From Euphorbia lathyris (Eukaryota; Streptophyta; Magnoliopsida; Malpighiales; Euphorbiaceae), in NCBI RefSeq assembly GCF_963576675.1, contig NC_088915.1, forward strand, positions 5,461,001-5,525,000: 64,000 nt of DNA, given 5' to 3'. Of the stretch, positions 30,860-42,326 are shown one piece after another. Within the stretch, counting starts at the first letter, position 1, and each line of letters starts with the position of its first letter. The notes beneath the pieces were generated by a model, which had not been told where the DNA came from, searched no databases, and saw nothing but the letters and a program-made list of their open reading frames with translations. Made by a program: the position numbers and the translations under genes.

Positions 30860-33800
30860 ATGATAGCTCTCTTCTGGAACTGCAGGAGGATTAGCAACCC
30901 TCGCACCCGTCGCGCCTTGAAGCTTATTTGTAATATTAATCACCTGGATTTGGTTTGTCTGGCTGAACCTAAAGTCTCTTTTGACAGAATTGACTTTCCC
31001 TTTTGGCTTTCTTTGGGTCTTCAGTTAATTGCTAATAATGAGCAGGGGTCTATTTGGTTGTTTGAAAGAATCAGTACTGTTGTGCAGAGCCTTGTTCTTA
31101 TGGAGCAGGAACAACATATCACTATTCAATATGGAGGAACGGGATGCATTGTTTCATTCGTTTATGGCAGTACTTCTGCAATTCATAGAAGGGAGCTCTG
31201 GGATTCGTTGTTGGCTTATAGTGGGGGGTAGCGCCTGGCTTGTTGTAGGTGATTTCAACGCCATCACCAGAGGTCATGAAAAAACAGGGAGAGGGCCTTC
31301 TAGCAGATCATGCAGTGACTTTCGTGGGTTCATCAACAATGGAAGGTTAATTGACGTTGAAACTACCGGGTTGGAATACACATGGACAAATGGAAGGCTT
31401 GGGGAAGCCCATGTCGAAAGCAGGCTTGATAGAGCCTTAGTGAATGAATGTTTTGTTGACTCTTGGGACACCATTCGCTGCTCCGCCCTCCCGAGACACC
31501 ATTCAGATCACTGTCCGGTCTTGGTCTCTTGTGAGGTCGGTTTAATTCGGAAATCCAGATTCCGTTTTCTTTCAATGTGGACGACGCATCCTGCTCTTCG
31601 AGAAGTGGTGGCGGATCATTGGTGCAACTCTCACATCTCATTACCTCCTGGTCAGCTTTTGTGGCACAAATTGAAGACGCTCCGCCCAATCCTTCGGAAT
31701 TGGAACAAGGAGGTGTTTGGCATGGTGGATGCCAACATTGCTAAGGCTAAGATTCATCTAGAACAGGTTCAGTCGGAGATTTCTGAACATGGTTTTGATA
31801 GGGAAAGGCAGGTTCAAGAAGCCCAGGCACAGGCCGAACTTGATCTGCAGCTTTACCGGTATGAGCTTTTCTTCAGGGATCATAGTAGGGTGCAGTGGCT
31901 TTCTGCTGGGGACCGCAATTCGTCTTTTTTCCATAGAGCGGCAAAAATTAAGAAGGTTCAGGCTAACCTTTCTACGCTCACGATCGACGGGGTGCTTACG
32001 AGTGATGAAAACTGCATCTCTCAGCATGTGATTGATTTTTATACCACTCTGTTTATAGGTAATTCGCAGCCGATGGACATGAGTGTCATTACTGATACTA
32101 TTCCCGCAAAGCTTTCGGTGGAGGATAATGAAGGATTGCTGATGAGATTAGAACTGCAGTGTTCAGTATGAATCAGGATAGCGCGCCGGGCCCGGACGGG
32201 TTTGGAGGGATTTTTTTATCAGCATTTCTGGGACATTGTGGGCCGGGATGTTTGTGATATGGTTACCAGCTTTTTTGATACGGGTTGTGTTTTCCCTGGC
32301 ATGAACTCCAGCCTTATGGTGCTCCTCCCAAAGGTTAACGGTGCCACTAACATCGCGCAGTTCAGACCTATTGCTATGAGTAACTTTAATTACAAGATTA
32401 TTGCTAAGATTCTGGCTGACAGGCTAGCTCCGGTGGCTGAAAAAATTGTATCTAGTAATCAGTTCAGGTTCATTCAGGGAAGAAGTATTCATCACTGCAT
32501 TGCTGCAGCCTCAGAAGGGATAAATATGATGGGAAAACGCTGCTTTGGGGGTAATATGGCTCTCAAAATATATATTCAAAAGGCATTTGATACGCTCGAT
32601 TGGAATTTCCTGTTGGCGGTTATGGAAGCTTTCGGATTTTCTCTCCGTTTTCGTGACTGGATTTTAGAGATCTTGAGCTCAGCAAAAATATCCATTATGC
32701 TTGGGGGCAGCGCAAAAGGCTACTTTGGCTGTTCCTGTGGGGTTCGCCAAGGGGACCCTCTATCTCCTATTCTATTCGGCATTGCGGAGGATTTTTTCAG
32801 TCGATGGCTCTACAGGCTTGAGGAACAAGGTACTTTCGCGCCTATGGCTTACACATAGGCGCTAATTTTCCGTCTCGTCTGTTATACGCCGATGACATGA
32901 TGCTCTTTGGGAAAGCCTCAGTTAGAAATATGAAGTGTGTCAGGGATATATTTCATTTGTATGCAGCTATCTCAGGGCAGGTGGTGAATTGGGAGAAAAC
33001 GGAAGTCTTTTTTGGGAGTCATATTGGGAGCCGTAGGAGATCCAGGCTCGCTGCGCTAATTGGTGCGCGGGTTGCAGACCCACCCTTCATTTATCTTGGG
33101 GTCCCCTTATTTATCGGGGCTCCAAAAAGCAGATTTTTACAGCCAATTACGGATAGATTCATGTCCAAGTTCAGTTTATGGAAGGGTCAGTCCTTGTCTT
33201 TCGCGGGAAGACTAACTTTGGTTCACTCGGCACTAACTGGTGCGCTCATTCACTCTATGCTTATATACAAATGGCCTGTGAATTTACTGAAAACTATTAA
33301 CCGGGCGATCAGAAACTTTCTCTGGACCGAAAACCGTGATCTGCGGAAGCTTGTGGTTGTACAATGGTCAATCTGTTGCACACACAAGGATGGAGGGGGT
33401 CTTGGGATTAAGGAATTGAGTCGTTTCAATTATGCTTTGCTGGGAAAGTTTGGTTGGGAACTCTTGCAGGGTCGCTCTTTCATTGCCAGAACTCTTCGCA
33501 CACGCTTCCTAACAGCATCAGGTCAGCCCAAACAATATATCATGAACTCTTCAGTTTGGATATCATGTCGGTCCATTTTTACCAGTATTAGAGAAAAGGC
33601 CAGATGGTGGTTCGGAGAGGATTCGAGGTTGAATTTCTAGACGGATGCGTGGATTCATCCGACCATCGCCGACCAGCTCGCAATTCCCTCAGTTGGGCAG
33701 CGGTCTCCCATGGAGCCTATAAGCAGCTTTCGCGCTGAAGGTTCCTGGACCAACATTGATGGTCTTCCTCCGCACATTCAAGAAAGAATTCTGCAGGTTA

Positions 33801-34904
33801 AACAGGGGCTTGACGAGGGGGATACTTGTGTCTGGACTGTCTCGGAGTCCGGTAGTCTAAATGCTAAGAACCTTTATGATTCAATTGCGCCGGTCGGGAC
33901 CAAGGAATGGGGTCATATTATTTGGAAGCCGTTCATCCCGCCCCGCAGATCTGCCACCTGTTGGTTGATGTTGCACAACAGACTCTCAGTTCAAACCACC
34001 CTTAAGGTCTGTGGTTTTTCTTTGGCTTCCAGATGTGAGCTGTGTAAGGAATGCGAGGAAACCTTCGATCATTTGTTTGCTATTTGCTCGGTTTCTTCCT
34101 TGCTATGGGCTGCCGTTGGGAGGCACTTCGGGGTTCTAATCAATCTGTAGGTGGTAAGTTCATTTACTGATCTGCTTAAGCTCAACGTTCCGCGTAGCAG
34201 GCGTCGGGATTGGCTGGTGGCGCTAATCACGTGTGCTTGGTATATCTGGCACATTAGAAATAAAGTCGTCTTTGAGGACGAGCTCCCTTCAATCCAAAGG
34301 TTAGTTGCCCGCATGTTTTCATACATTTCAGAAGTATCTACTGGTGGCGGAACTGCTGCGTGGAATAGGCTGCCGCCGGAGCCAGACTAGAAGATTGTTA
34401 GATGGGTGCCGCCGCCAGCTGGGTGGCTACAGGTAAATACTGAAGGGATCAGCCAGTGGTTCAACGGGTCAGGCGGGTGCTGGGGGTGTTTTCCGCAATA
34501 CTAGAGGCTTTGTCAAAGGCTGTTTTGCGTTCAGCGTCAATATTTGCTCCACGAACATCGCTGAACTTAAAGCTGTTATTTTTGCAATTGAGTCAGCCTG
34601 GGAGAGAGAGTGGCATAGCCTTTGGGTGGAGTCTGATTCCGCTTACGTGGTTAACTTGTTTATGGGCAAGGATGTAAGGGTCCCCTGCCAGGTTCGACAG
34701 GAATGGCTTCAGGGGCTAGCTCGATGTGCGCTTATGAATTTCAGAATTGTCCATATTTACCGCGAAGGAAACCAGGCGGCAGATAGTCTAGCGAGATTTG
34801 GCAACACGGCAGCAAATCTGATTTGGTGGAGTGTGGCACCTGCATTCTGCCAACCCTTTATTTTTGAGGACCTTTGTAATGTAGCTCACGTTCGTTTCTT
34901 TTAA
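30860..34904 (+). pseudogene. LINE 1 ORF2, endonuclease-reverse transcriptase-RNase H
   Basis: ORF2 nicks target DNA and copies the element RNA at the nick. Domains in order: endonuclease from MIALFWNCRRISNP (30860) with VGDFNAI and the SDHCPV motif near 31510; reverse transcriptase with APGPDGF near 32190, VLLPKVNGA, QFRPIAMSNFNYK, GVRQGDPLSP near 32745 and LLYADDMMLF at about 32880; a zinc-binding RVT region (CELCKECEETFDHLF, about 34030-34078); and RNase H ending IYREGNQAADSLARFG (34756-34803). Frameshifts occur near 31230, 32145-32210 and 32858, with stops at 33638 and 34148 and a badly broken part at 34390-34620. The catalytic YADD is intact, but the protein cannot be made in one piece. 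Confidence 0.9.
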
Positions 34905-35027
34905 TTTCCTCTTTGTTTTTTCATTTTTTGTTCTTTCGGGTTTGGTTGAGGCACTTCGTTGGGGTGCCGACCTAGTTGGGATGTCAGCGTTGGGCCTTCT
35001 CCTCGTCCCAGCCTTTCAATAAAAAAA

Positions 35028-35240
35028 TTATAGAATTACATTTTCGATTTTCAAAATCATTATTTTTAGAGTTTTTCCTTTTTAAATATTAATTTTTTTA
35101 TCCTAATTAATAATATATAAATGATTTTAAAATTAAAAAGTTGAAAAATGAAAGTTACTTAGAATATTATCAATTCTAGGAAGAATATTTCTATTTTGAG
35201 GTAATCGATAGTCAAATTGGTAATTTCAATCTAAACTTAA
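35028..35240. mobile_element. Right part of the old MITE split by LINE 1
   Basis: Continues TTTTCGATTTTCAAAATCATT, TAAATGATTTTAAAATTAAAAAG and TTGAGGTAATCGATAGTC (in part) as in the copy at 36330-36490. Confidence 0.55.
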
Positions 35241-35355
35241 TTGATTTGCAAATGGAAGAGAACTCCGGTCCTTTATTTTTTCACGAAAAAAAAAACTCAT
35301 ACACATCAATATGCAAATCAACGAAACCACATAACCACATGCCTTATTTTAAAAT

Positions 35356-35872
35356 TGATAAGGTGTAAGATTATCCGTAACGTTTATAAACATGAGCAAT
35401 TTTACTCCTAACATGAGCGGCGAAGAGAAAATTTACACCTAACATTGGCAAGCTGAGTAAATTTCTGATATTATTATAAAAACCATATATTTTGTTATTT
35501 ATTGCATGTCAGTTTATTCTAAAAAAAATTCATATTTTTGTGATTTAATAATAGAATTGAAGATTAATATTTATAAATTTAATGAAATATTTGATTTTTT
35601 TATCCAACTCGTACATAAGACAATATATATTTTTGTTACTTTTTATTTTTTTTCTCACGTCTAATCACATGTTTATGATCTGTTACTAATACGTGATAAA
35701 GTGACGTGGATATGAAGTGTAGATGATATATTCATGATTGAAATGACAGTTTGATGAATTATTTCTTAAATTGATCAAATTTATCAACGTTAAAGATATA
35801 ATTGTACAATTTTAGATGTTAGGAGTAAAATTGTTCATATCCATAAATGTTAAAGTTATTTTTTTCATTTTT
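35356..35872. mobile_element. Family B MITE, nearly complete
   Basis: From TGATAAGGTGTAAGATTATCC to CATAAATGTTAAAGTTATTTTTTTC, with the family's arms and central GATTAATATTTATAAATT and GTGTAGATGATATATTCATGA (in part). Ends are worn. Confidence 0.75.
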
Positions 35873-35879
35873 GAAATTA

Positions 35880-36010
35880 TTCCAAATTAATTTGTCATTG
35901 ACCCTTCGTATTTGCATAGGATGCTTTCCATTTCTCTCTCTTCGTTATAAATCATCTACTCTTTCTCATCAATCACTCCAAATTACATTAACTTTTGGTC
36001 CCTATAGTTT
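35880..36010. repeat. Flank module of the duplicated locus
   Basis: TTTGCATAGGATGCTTTCC, ATTTCTCTCTCTTCGTTATAAATC and CAATCACTCCAAATTACATTAAC (in part) match 17765-17870 and 37790-37870. In the other two copies this module leads into the tandem-repeat locus, but here it is cut off. Confidence 0.6.
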
Positions 36011-36513
36011 CATTGATTTGCAGATTGGAACCCATGTTTCTTTTTGAAAAAAAAAAAACGATTTACAAAATCAGTGACTTTTAGACCACATTTGTTTATC
36101 AGAAAATATTATGTAAGAAAATGTTTTTCTAATTTTCCGACGTTTGTATGTTTAGGATACAAGTCAATAGAATATTTTAGGTTAGTCGAGACAAATTTAT
36201 GAAGAAAGTGGGAAAAATGTTATATTTTTCAACAAACAATAGAGGCTTTAAGTTGATATTGCGAGTTTGACCGTCGATAATCTCAAAATATAAAATTCTA
36301 AGAATTAAATTTGTTTAGTATCAAATTTACCATGAAATTACAATTTCTATTTTTAAAATTATCATTTTTTGATATTTCTCTCTCCTAACCAAACAACATA
36401 TGAATGACATCAAAACTAAAAAGTTGAGGAATCAAAGTTGTTTAGAATATAATTAATTCTTGAATTTTTTTATTTTGAAGTCATCAACGGTTAAATTTGC
36501 AATACCAATCTAA
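36011..36513. other. AT-rich MITE-like sequence, no gene
   Basis: Shares internal phrases with the MITE halves at 29290 and 35028, including TTGAGGAATCAAAGTTGTTTAG and GAAGTCATCAACGGT (in part). End points are not clear. Confidence 0.45.
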
Positions 36514-37293
36514 AGGGATAAGGTGCAACATACCCCTAATGTTTACAGTCAAGAGCAATTTTACCCCTAACATCTAAATTTAACCCCTAACGTTGACAGC
36601 CAAGAGCAATTTTACCCTTAGTGTTATCAAATTGGGCCAATTTGAGAAATAATTTATCAAACTGTCTAGTCGGTCATGAATCTTCTCATCTACACTTCAC
36701 ATGTAAATCATTTTATCACTCATTAGTAACATATCATAAACTTATGATTAGACATGCAAAAAAAATTAAAAATATAATGTTTATTGTACGAGTTAGAAGA
36801 AAAAGGGATAAGGTACCAAAATAGACCTATGATTTTTGAAGAAGTATCAATTTAGGTTTCACATACAAAATAGTATCAATATAGACTTAACGTTTAAAAA
36901 ATGTATCAATTTAGGCCTAAATAACGGATTGGACACATCATTCCTATTACTCCGTTAAGTTCTGGTTTCTCCCTCCATGTACAATTGACAGAACTTAACA
37001 GAGTAATATCAATGACGTGTCTCGTTTCGTTATCGAGGCCTAAATTGGTAGTATTTTTTAAACATTTAGCCTATATTGGTGCTATTTTGTATGTGGAGAC
37101 TAAATTGATACTTCTCCAAAAACCATAGGCCTATTTTGGTAGCTTATCCCAAAAAAAATTCAAAATATTTTCGTCGAATTTCTAAATATTAATTTACAAA
37201 TCTATTATTAAATCACAAAAAATATGTTTTTTTTAAAACAAATTGATTTGCAATTGCTGCAGAATAAGGAACAAAATATTTACGTTTTATAAT
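36514..37293. mobile_element. Family B MITE interrupted by a family C MITE
   Basis: Left part 36514-36804 begins AGGGATAAGGTGCAACATACC. The right part 37151-37293 continues with AAATATTAATTTACAAATC and GCAGAATAAGGAACAAAAT, then breaks off at the next element. The family C insert is 36805-37150. Confidence 0.8.
36805..37150. mobile_element. Family C MITE, complete
   Basis: Ends GGGATAAGGTACCAAAATAG and CTATTTTGGTAGCTTATCCC are inverted, with AGGCCTA/TAGGCCT-type inner blocks and a central inverted pair CTGTTAAGTTCTG-like around 36950-37010. The second complete copy is at 53014-53358. Confidence 0.88.
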
Positions 37294-37740
37294 GGCAAAA
37301 AGCATCATTAGGTCCCTGATTTTTCATTTTTTGGTTCACTAAGTCCTTGATCTTTTATTTGGATACATTAAGTCTCTGATCATTTATTTTTTTATCTCAT
37401 TAAGCCTTTGATGACCAAAAAAATTAATTTTGAACATAGAATTCGATTAACAGACTGTTATTCATTGCACCTTCATTCAAAATTTGTATTTTCACTGTTG
37501 GAAAGCAGTTTTGGATGTGTAATGTGACTATAGGAAAACTGTAAAAACCGTAATTCAACTGTAAAAATATTTTTTTTAATAATTTCAAATACAGATAAAG
37601 TTAATAACATATTTTTAACAGAATTAGATGTTCATAACTTACTAATTTAATCATAAAAAGTTTAAAAAACCAAATATAAATGATCAAAAATAATTTAATG
37701 TATCCAAATAAAAGATCAGTAAAGTAAAGATTACTGGCAT
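37294..37740. mobile_element. MITE with subterminal inverted repeats (family D)
   Basis: Left AGTCCTTGATCTTTTATTTGG then ATACATTAAG, and right (complement) CTGATCTTTTATTTGGATAC then ATTAAAT, are inverted over roughly 70 bp. The outermost ends are unclear. Confidence 0.6.
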
Positions 37741-37888
37741 CCATCTGTAAATTAGTACAACCACATTTATTACTATCCCTAATTAATTTGTCATGGATCC
37801 TTAGGATTTGCATTAAATCATCTACTCTTTCTCATCAACCACTCAAAATTACATTAACTTTGGCCCCTATTCAAACCACACACTAGCT

Positions 37889-38086
37889 ATGCTTTTGAAT
37901 ACCATCATTTTAAAAGAAGTTCCCAAAAAAACTTCCATACAAATTAGCTATGTTTTCAAGTGCAACAACAAAGTTATTGGGAGATTGCAAGATGAGGTTC
38001 AACAATTTGTTAGAGTGAAAGATTATGGAATGAGTGGTGTTGGTAAGATGAAATCTCTTCGGATATTTACAGTGGTATTAGAATGA
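37889..38086 (+). other. Unidentified short reading frame at the head of tandem-repeat locus 2
   Basis: A 65-codon frame with NNKVIGRLQDEVQQFVRVKD and YGMSGVGKMKSLRIFTVVLE, paralogous to 17882-18130. Upstream, TTCAAACCACACACTAGCTATG is shared by both loci, and before that the flank module. The protein, if any, is unidentified. The N-terminal halves do not align in frame, so coding function is doubtful. Confidence 0.3.
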
Positions 38087-38218
38087 TGGAGTTGACCAGA
38101 AAAACTTCACGCCAAAAGAAATTCTACTCCAAGCACATAGAATGTGATTTTGAACAGAGCAGAATTGTATTCGCTTACTGATTTGAAATTTTGCATCAGT
38201 AAGTACATCTAATCATAG

Positions 38219-39103
38219 CGAGTTTTTGGTAATGTAACTGTTTTTGCTTTTTTCATAAAATTTTAAAGCAATATTCACGTATGGAAGTCCATGGGAGACG
38301 ATGGTTTCAGAGTTGGTTTGTCAAATAAGGATTGCACTAGAATTTCTGTTCTGTACTGTGATATTGAGGTTTTAGGTAATTTTGTTGTTCTTTTCCCTTT
38401 TCATAAAATTTCAAAGCAATCTTCGTATATTGAAGTCCATGGAGATGATGGTTTCATCGTTGCATCTCAAATAAGGATTGCACCCAAATTTCTCTTCCAT
38501 ACTTTGACATCGACGTTTTGGGTAACATCACTATTTTTGCTCATTTCATAAAAGTTCAAAAGCAATCTTCGCATATTGAAGTTCATGGGAGCCATGGTTT
38601 CATAGTTGCATCTCAAATCAGGATTGCACTAGAATTTCTCTTTCATACTGTAATATCGAGATTTTGTGTAATATCATTATTTTTGCTATTTTTATAAAAT
38701 TCTAAAGCGATCTTCACATATTAAAAGTCATGAGAGATGATGGTTTCAACAGTTGCATCTCAAATAATGATTGTACTATAATTTCTCTTCTATACTGTAA
38801 TATCCGCGAATGTTTGAGGAGCTTGAAGGGTTTAAGCTTCATCATTTTTTTATGGTAATGTAAATATTTTTGCTCGTTCGAGAAAATTCCAAAGCAATAT
38901 TTGCATATTAAAATCCATAGGAGACGATGGTTTTACAATTGCATCTCAAATAAGAACTGTATCCGAATTTTTTGTTTATACTATTGTCATATCCGTGAGC
39001 ATTTGAGGAGGTTGAAAAGTTTAAGTTTCATCATTCTTTTGATAATATAACTATTTTTACTCTTTTTATAAAATTCCAAAGCAATCTTTGCATATTGATA
39101 TAC
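38219..39103. repeat. Tandem array 2, about 5-6 units of ~140-190 bp
   Basis: Same unit as the array at 18183-19000, with units starting near 38219, 38367, 38515, 38655, 38846 and 39035. Units four and five contain the GTTTGAGGAGCTTGAAGGGTT-type insert also seen in the later units of array 1, so the order of unit types is conserved between the arrays. Confidence 0.85.
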
Positions 39104-40136
39104 AAATAATTCCTATAAATGTATTATAATAAGTTGGTAATTTGGTGTGTATAATTTTTGAGAGACAATGAAGATTTAGTCGGACTTTTTTTTACTGTCA
39201 TTTAACTCGTTATTTAATTATCACATCAGATCTTTGCAAACATTATGATATCTAAAATATTTATTATGCAATGACACAGTTACAAAAACATGCCCAGATG
39301 ATAATATTTAAGTCTGTCAAATACAAGTTAATCACAAAGAACTACATTAAATGTTTATTGTGTTATTAAAACAGGTTGCCCATCAAAATACACTTAACTG
39401 CTTTTATTTTATCCACAAATTTATTTGGAAGATCAGATATGATAGTTGAATAATTGTGAAATCAGTTCGTTCAAATTTTCTTTTGTATGGGTAAAATTGA
39501 ACTTGTTTGACAACCTTAGGCGTAAAATTGCACTATTTCATACGTTAGGGGTAAATGTGCACTTTTCTAAAAATATTAGAGGCAAATTTAGACCTTATTC
39601 CTTATTTTATTGTTCTTTTATTCTAGTGATATTTGTTAGCACACGATAGAATTTGATGAAGTTCGGTGTTGTATTCCGCAAGATGATTGCTCATATCATG
39701 CAAATTTTGTTTTAAGGAAACTGTCCAGTACAGAGCTCAATATTTTTTCAGTCTATTTTCCGTTCCGACAAGAAGGTTGCAAGTATTTTATATCTCTATC
39801 TATTTTGCTGTAATTGAAAAATAAAAAATAAGAAGAGGAGGAAATTTAAGATTACCCTTATAATTCAGAAACGATCCAAATTTTGGTTTCAGCTTTCCAG
39901 CTAAAATTTTGAGAATATATATTTTATTATTTTGTTACCGTCCAGATAATTTATAGGTCATAGGCGGAATAATAAATAAAGGTCATTTTAATAAAAACAC
40001 TATACATAAAAAAAATCAAAATATATTTCAATATATTATAAATAAAAGTATTTTATTAATAATTATACGGTACATATTTTACGTTCACTAAACACCAGTG
40101 TTTAGTCAAAATCAAAAGGATGTTTCACAATTTCTT
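39104..40136. other. AT-rich spacer with a family B scrap
   Basis: 39470-39600 holds GGGTAAAATTGAACTTG, CATACGTTAGGGGTAAA and AGACCTTATTCC, the right arm of a family B copy. The rest shows no coding, RNA or terminal repeat signal. Confidence 0.45.
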
Positions 40137-40606
40137 TAAATTAAAGATTAAACTTATATTCCGCCTACGTGGTATCCAAAATTTTGTTATTTGGCTATTA
40201 TAATGTGATGTTATTTGATAACATTTTCCTTTGGAGTATTTCCATAGGGGACATTTAACTCGTTTTGGATAAAAAAAAACTAATTGGTTTGTTAATTTTT
40301 TTGCCAATAATTTTTTTATAGACTTAATACGTGGATAAATAAGAAAAAAAATATTTTTTTATTTATCTACATACTAAATCTATATGGTCAAAAATTAAAT
40401 CAATTGTCACGTGTCAAAAATTGTGTCATGTGACCAAAAAAAAAATTAACAAATCGATTAATTTTCTATCCAAAATAGGTTAAATATCACTTATGGAAAT
40501 ACTTTAAGGGGCAAATGTTATCAAATTATACCACATAAGGTAAATGACAAAAGTTTGGATATGACATAGAACAAATACGAGTTTAATTCGTAAATTAACT
40601 CTCTAT
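40137..40606. mobile_element. Fold-back MITE, almost entirely palindromic
   Basis: Arms 40137-40350 and 40351-40606 are inverted copies. Matching pairs include GATAACATTTTCCTTTGGAGTA with GATAACATTTGCCCC and AAAGTA; CGTTTTGGATA with CTATTTTGGATA; and the centre GTGGATAAATAAGAAAAAAA facing TATTTTTTTATTTATCTAC. It has no spacer. Confidence 0.8.
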
Positions 40607-41913
40607 ATATATTCAAAAAAATCAATTGGGGATCTTTTAAGTTTAAAATATTAATTATTTGGACACTTTAATAATATTAATATTTTTTAAATAAAATTTA
40701 CTCCATATATACACCCCTAATAAAAAAAATTAGGGCCCATTCCAGCCTTGGGTCTTAGGCTAGGGCACTCCTAACCTAGGCCCAAGGCGGGCCCTGCACA
40801 TATTAGTCGGTGAATGAATCAATTTTGCCGGTGAATCATCAGTAAGCATAAACACTAACCAATTTGTCATGGGAACAATTCTTGCAACTCAGATTTTCTC
40901 GGGTGTGACATCCTGACGTTCCGTCTTTATCGAAGTTTAGCCTTAATCACCTCCGACGCTCATTGGTTTTCACCCTCCCATGAGCTCATCAGGGAAGCGG
41001 GGATCAGCTCTCAAACCAGTATAGTGCCTAGGGGCATTGCCCATCAGTCATAATCAAATTCTAGACTAGCGACAAGCTCTCCAAACTCAATTGATTTATA
41101 TGCCTAACTCAAGATCGGACGGCGCCTAAAAGCATCTCGAACAATATTTTAGTTTGACTCTTAAGTTAAAATTTGAGAAAACATAGTTAAAAACCAACTA
41201 CAACAGCCTCTCAGTGACTCCTTAAATCACTAAGAGCCGTTCAATACTCTCTCACTTCTCAAATCACTAAGAGTCAATCGTTTATATTATTTTTAGAGAA
41301 TGGACTAAGAGTTTTTTTGGAGACGCTCTAAATAGCACGTACTCTTAATTGTAGCCATCTCGCATTCCCACATTCGACCGCAACCAGCAAGCATCTACCT
41401 TGTCTATGTGCCACAGCATTTTATCTGTGATAAAATTCATTGGTGATATAGGCCGAAATTTTCCCACCATCTATAACCGATAAATTTTATGTAGGGTAAT
41501 GTGTTGGTGATTTCTGATGGAACATATTTGTCGATGTTCCATCGTATCTCCGTTAAAAATAATTTGGAGATTAATTGTACATTAATCGGATTTTGTATTT
41601 TTTATTTGTTGATAAACGAAGTGGACTCTATGTGATCTAGGCGCTACCTAAATGCTCAAAAATTTGTTAGGGATCGAAAAAACATAGGAGACTAGGCAAA
41701 AAAATCAGAAAAAATTATCGATTTTGAACGCCTAAACGATCTAAGCAGCCTTTGTTTCAGTGATATAGAAAAAATAAACGTTGTAACGAAAATATAAACT
41801 ACAATTAATTGTTGCAAATATTACAAAATATAAAAAGAATTAAATATTACAATGTTATAAACATTAATAGTTTATAAACTGTTTGTTTCCTTTATCTTAA
41901 ATTCTAATAGCCA
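40607..41913. other. Intergenic stretch, no gene recognised
   Basis: 40730-40800 is GC-richer, with AGGCTAGGGCACTCC, CCTAGGCCCAAGG and CGGGCCCTGC resembling a hAT end. 40900-41120 is of ordinary composition but has no open frame or known motif. 41640-41760 has inverted AGGCGCTACCTAAATG and CGCCTAAACGATC pieces, a possible small MITE. Confidence 0.4.
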
Positions 41914-42130
41914 TTTTTTTTAAGGAGAACCGATCTTTATTCAAAATTTAAGGAAGCATCCTGAATAAGACTGCTTCCAATAAATACATGAGAAGAATAA
42001 TGAATGAAAGAATTAGCATAAGAACGAGTATTTCGTGCCAGTAAATGGACCACTGAGTTATATTCAAGGTTATCACAATGTCGAGATGTATGTTGAGTTT
42101 GAGAGGTTCGTAGTTGGGAATAATGACAAA
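41914..42130 (-). mobile_element. LINE 3' fragment (RNase H end and poly-A tail)
   Basis: On the minus strand it encodes YNSVVHLLARNTRSYANSFI, the end of a LINE RNase H domain (compare the AxxLAR motif of LINE 1), then a stop, AATAAA at 41936-41941 and a short A-run at 41919-41926. It is strongly 5'-truncated, as LINE insertions often are. The junction with PMD sequence lies near 42110-42185. It belongs to a LINE different from the three larger ones here. Confidence 0.75.
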
Positions 42131-42185
42131 TTAGGGGTCACCATGACGAACACAATTGCTGATGATAATCATCTTCAGATGACTT

Positions 42186-42326
42186 CTACTTGGGTGGACT
42201 TGGATTTGGTGTACTTTGGTGTACTTGTTCAGACCCAGCTTGCCCATACATAGGATACAACATTGGGGGACCAATTTGTTGGATACCGATGGGCAATGGA
42301 AGATTAGGAATTGGTTCAACACGATC
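42186..42326 (-). pseudogene. Former C-terminal extension of the PMD protein behind an in-frame TAG
   Basis: Directly after TAG 42327-42329 the same frame runs 46 codons: DRVEPIPNLPLPIGIQQIGP, then MLYPMYGQAGSEQ and a Pro-rich end, with stop TAG at 42186-42188. The decayed PMD relative at 1741-2020 has recognisable counterparts of LPLPIGI and MYPMYGQ, so this stretch belonged to the protein. Confidence 0.7.

Larger units (their letters stand above)
29438..35027 (+). mobile_element. Full-length L1-type LINE (LINE 1)
   Basis: It has two reading-frame regions (gag-like ORF1, then endonuclease-RT-RNase H ORF2), a 3' tail ending CCTTTCAATAAAAAAA, and a 20-bp imperfect target duplication: TTATAGAATTAAATTTTTGA at 29418-29437 against TTATAGAATTACATTTTCGA at 35028-35047. 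All expected domains are present in order, so insertion was full length. At least four frameshifts and several stops make it dead. Confidence 0.92.
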
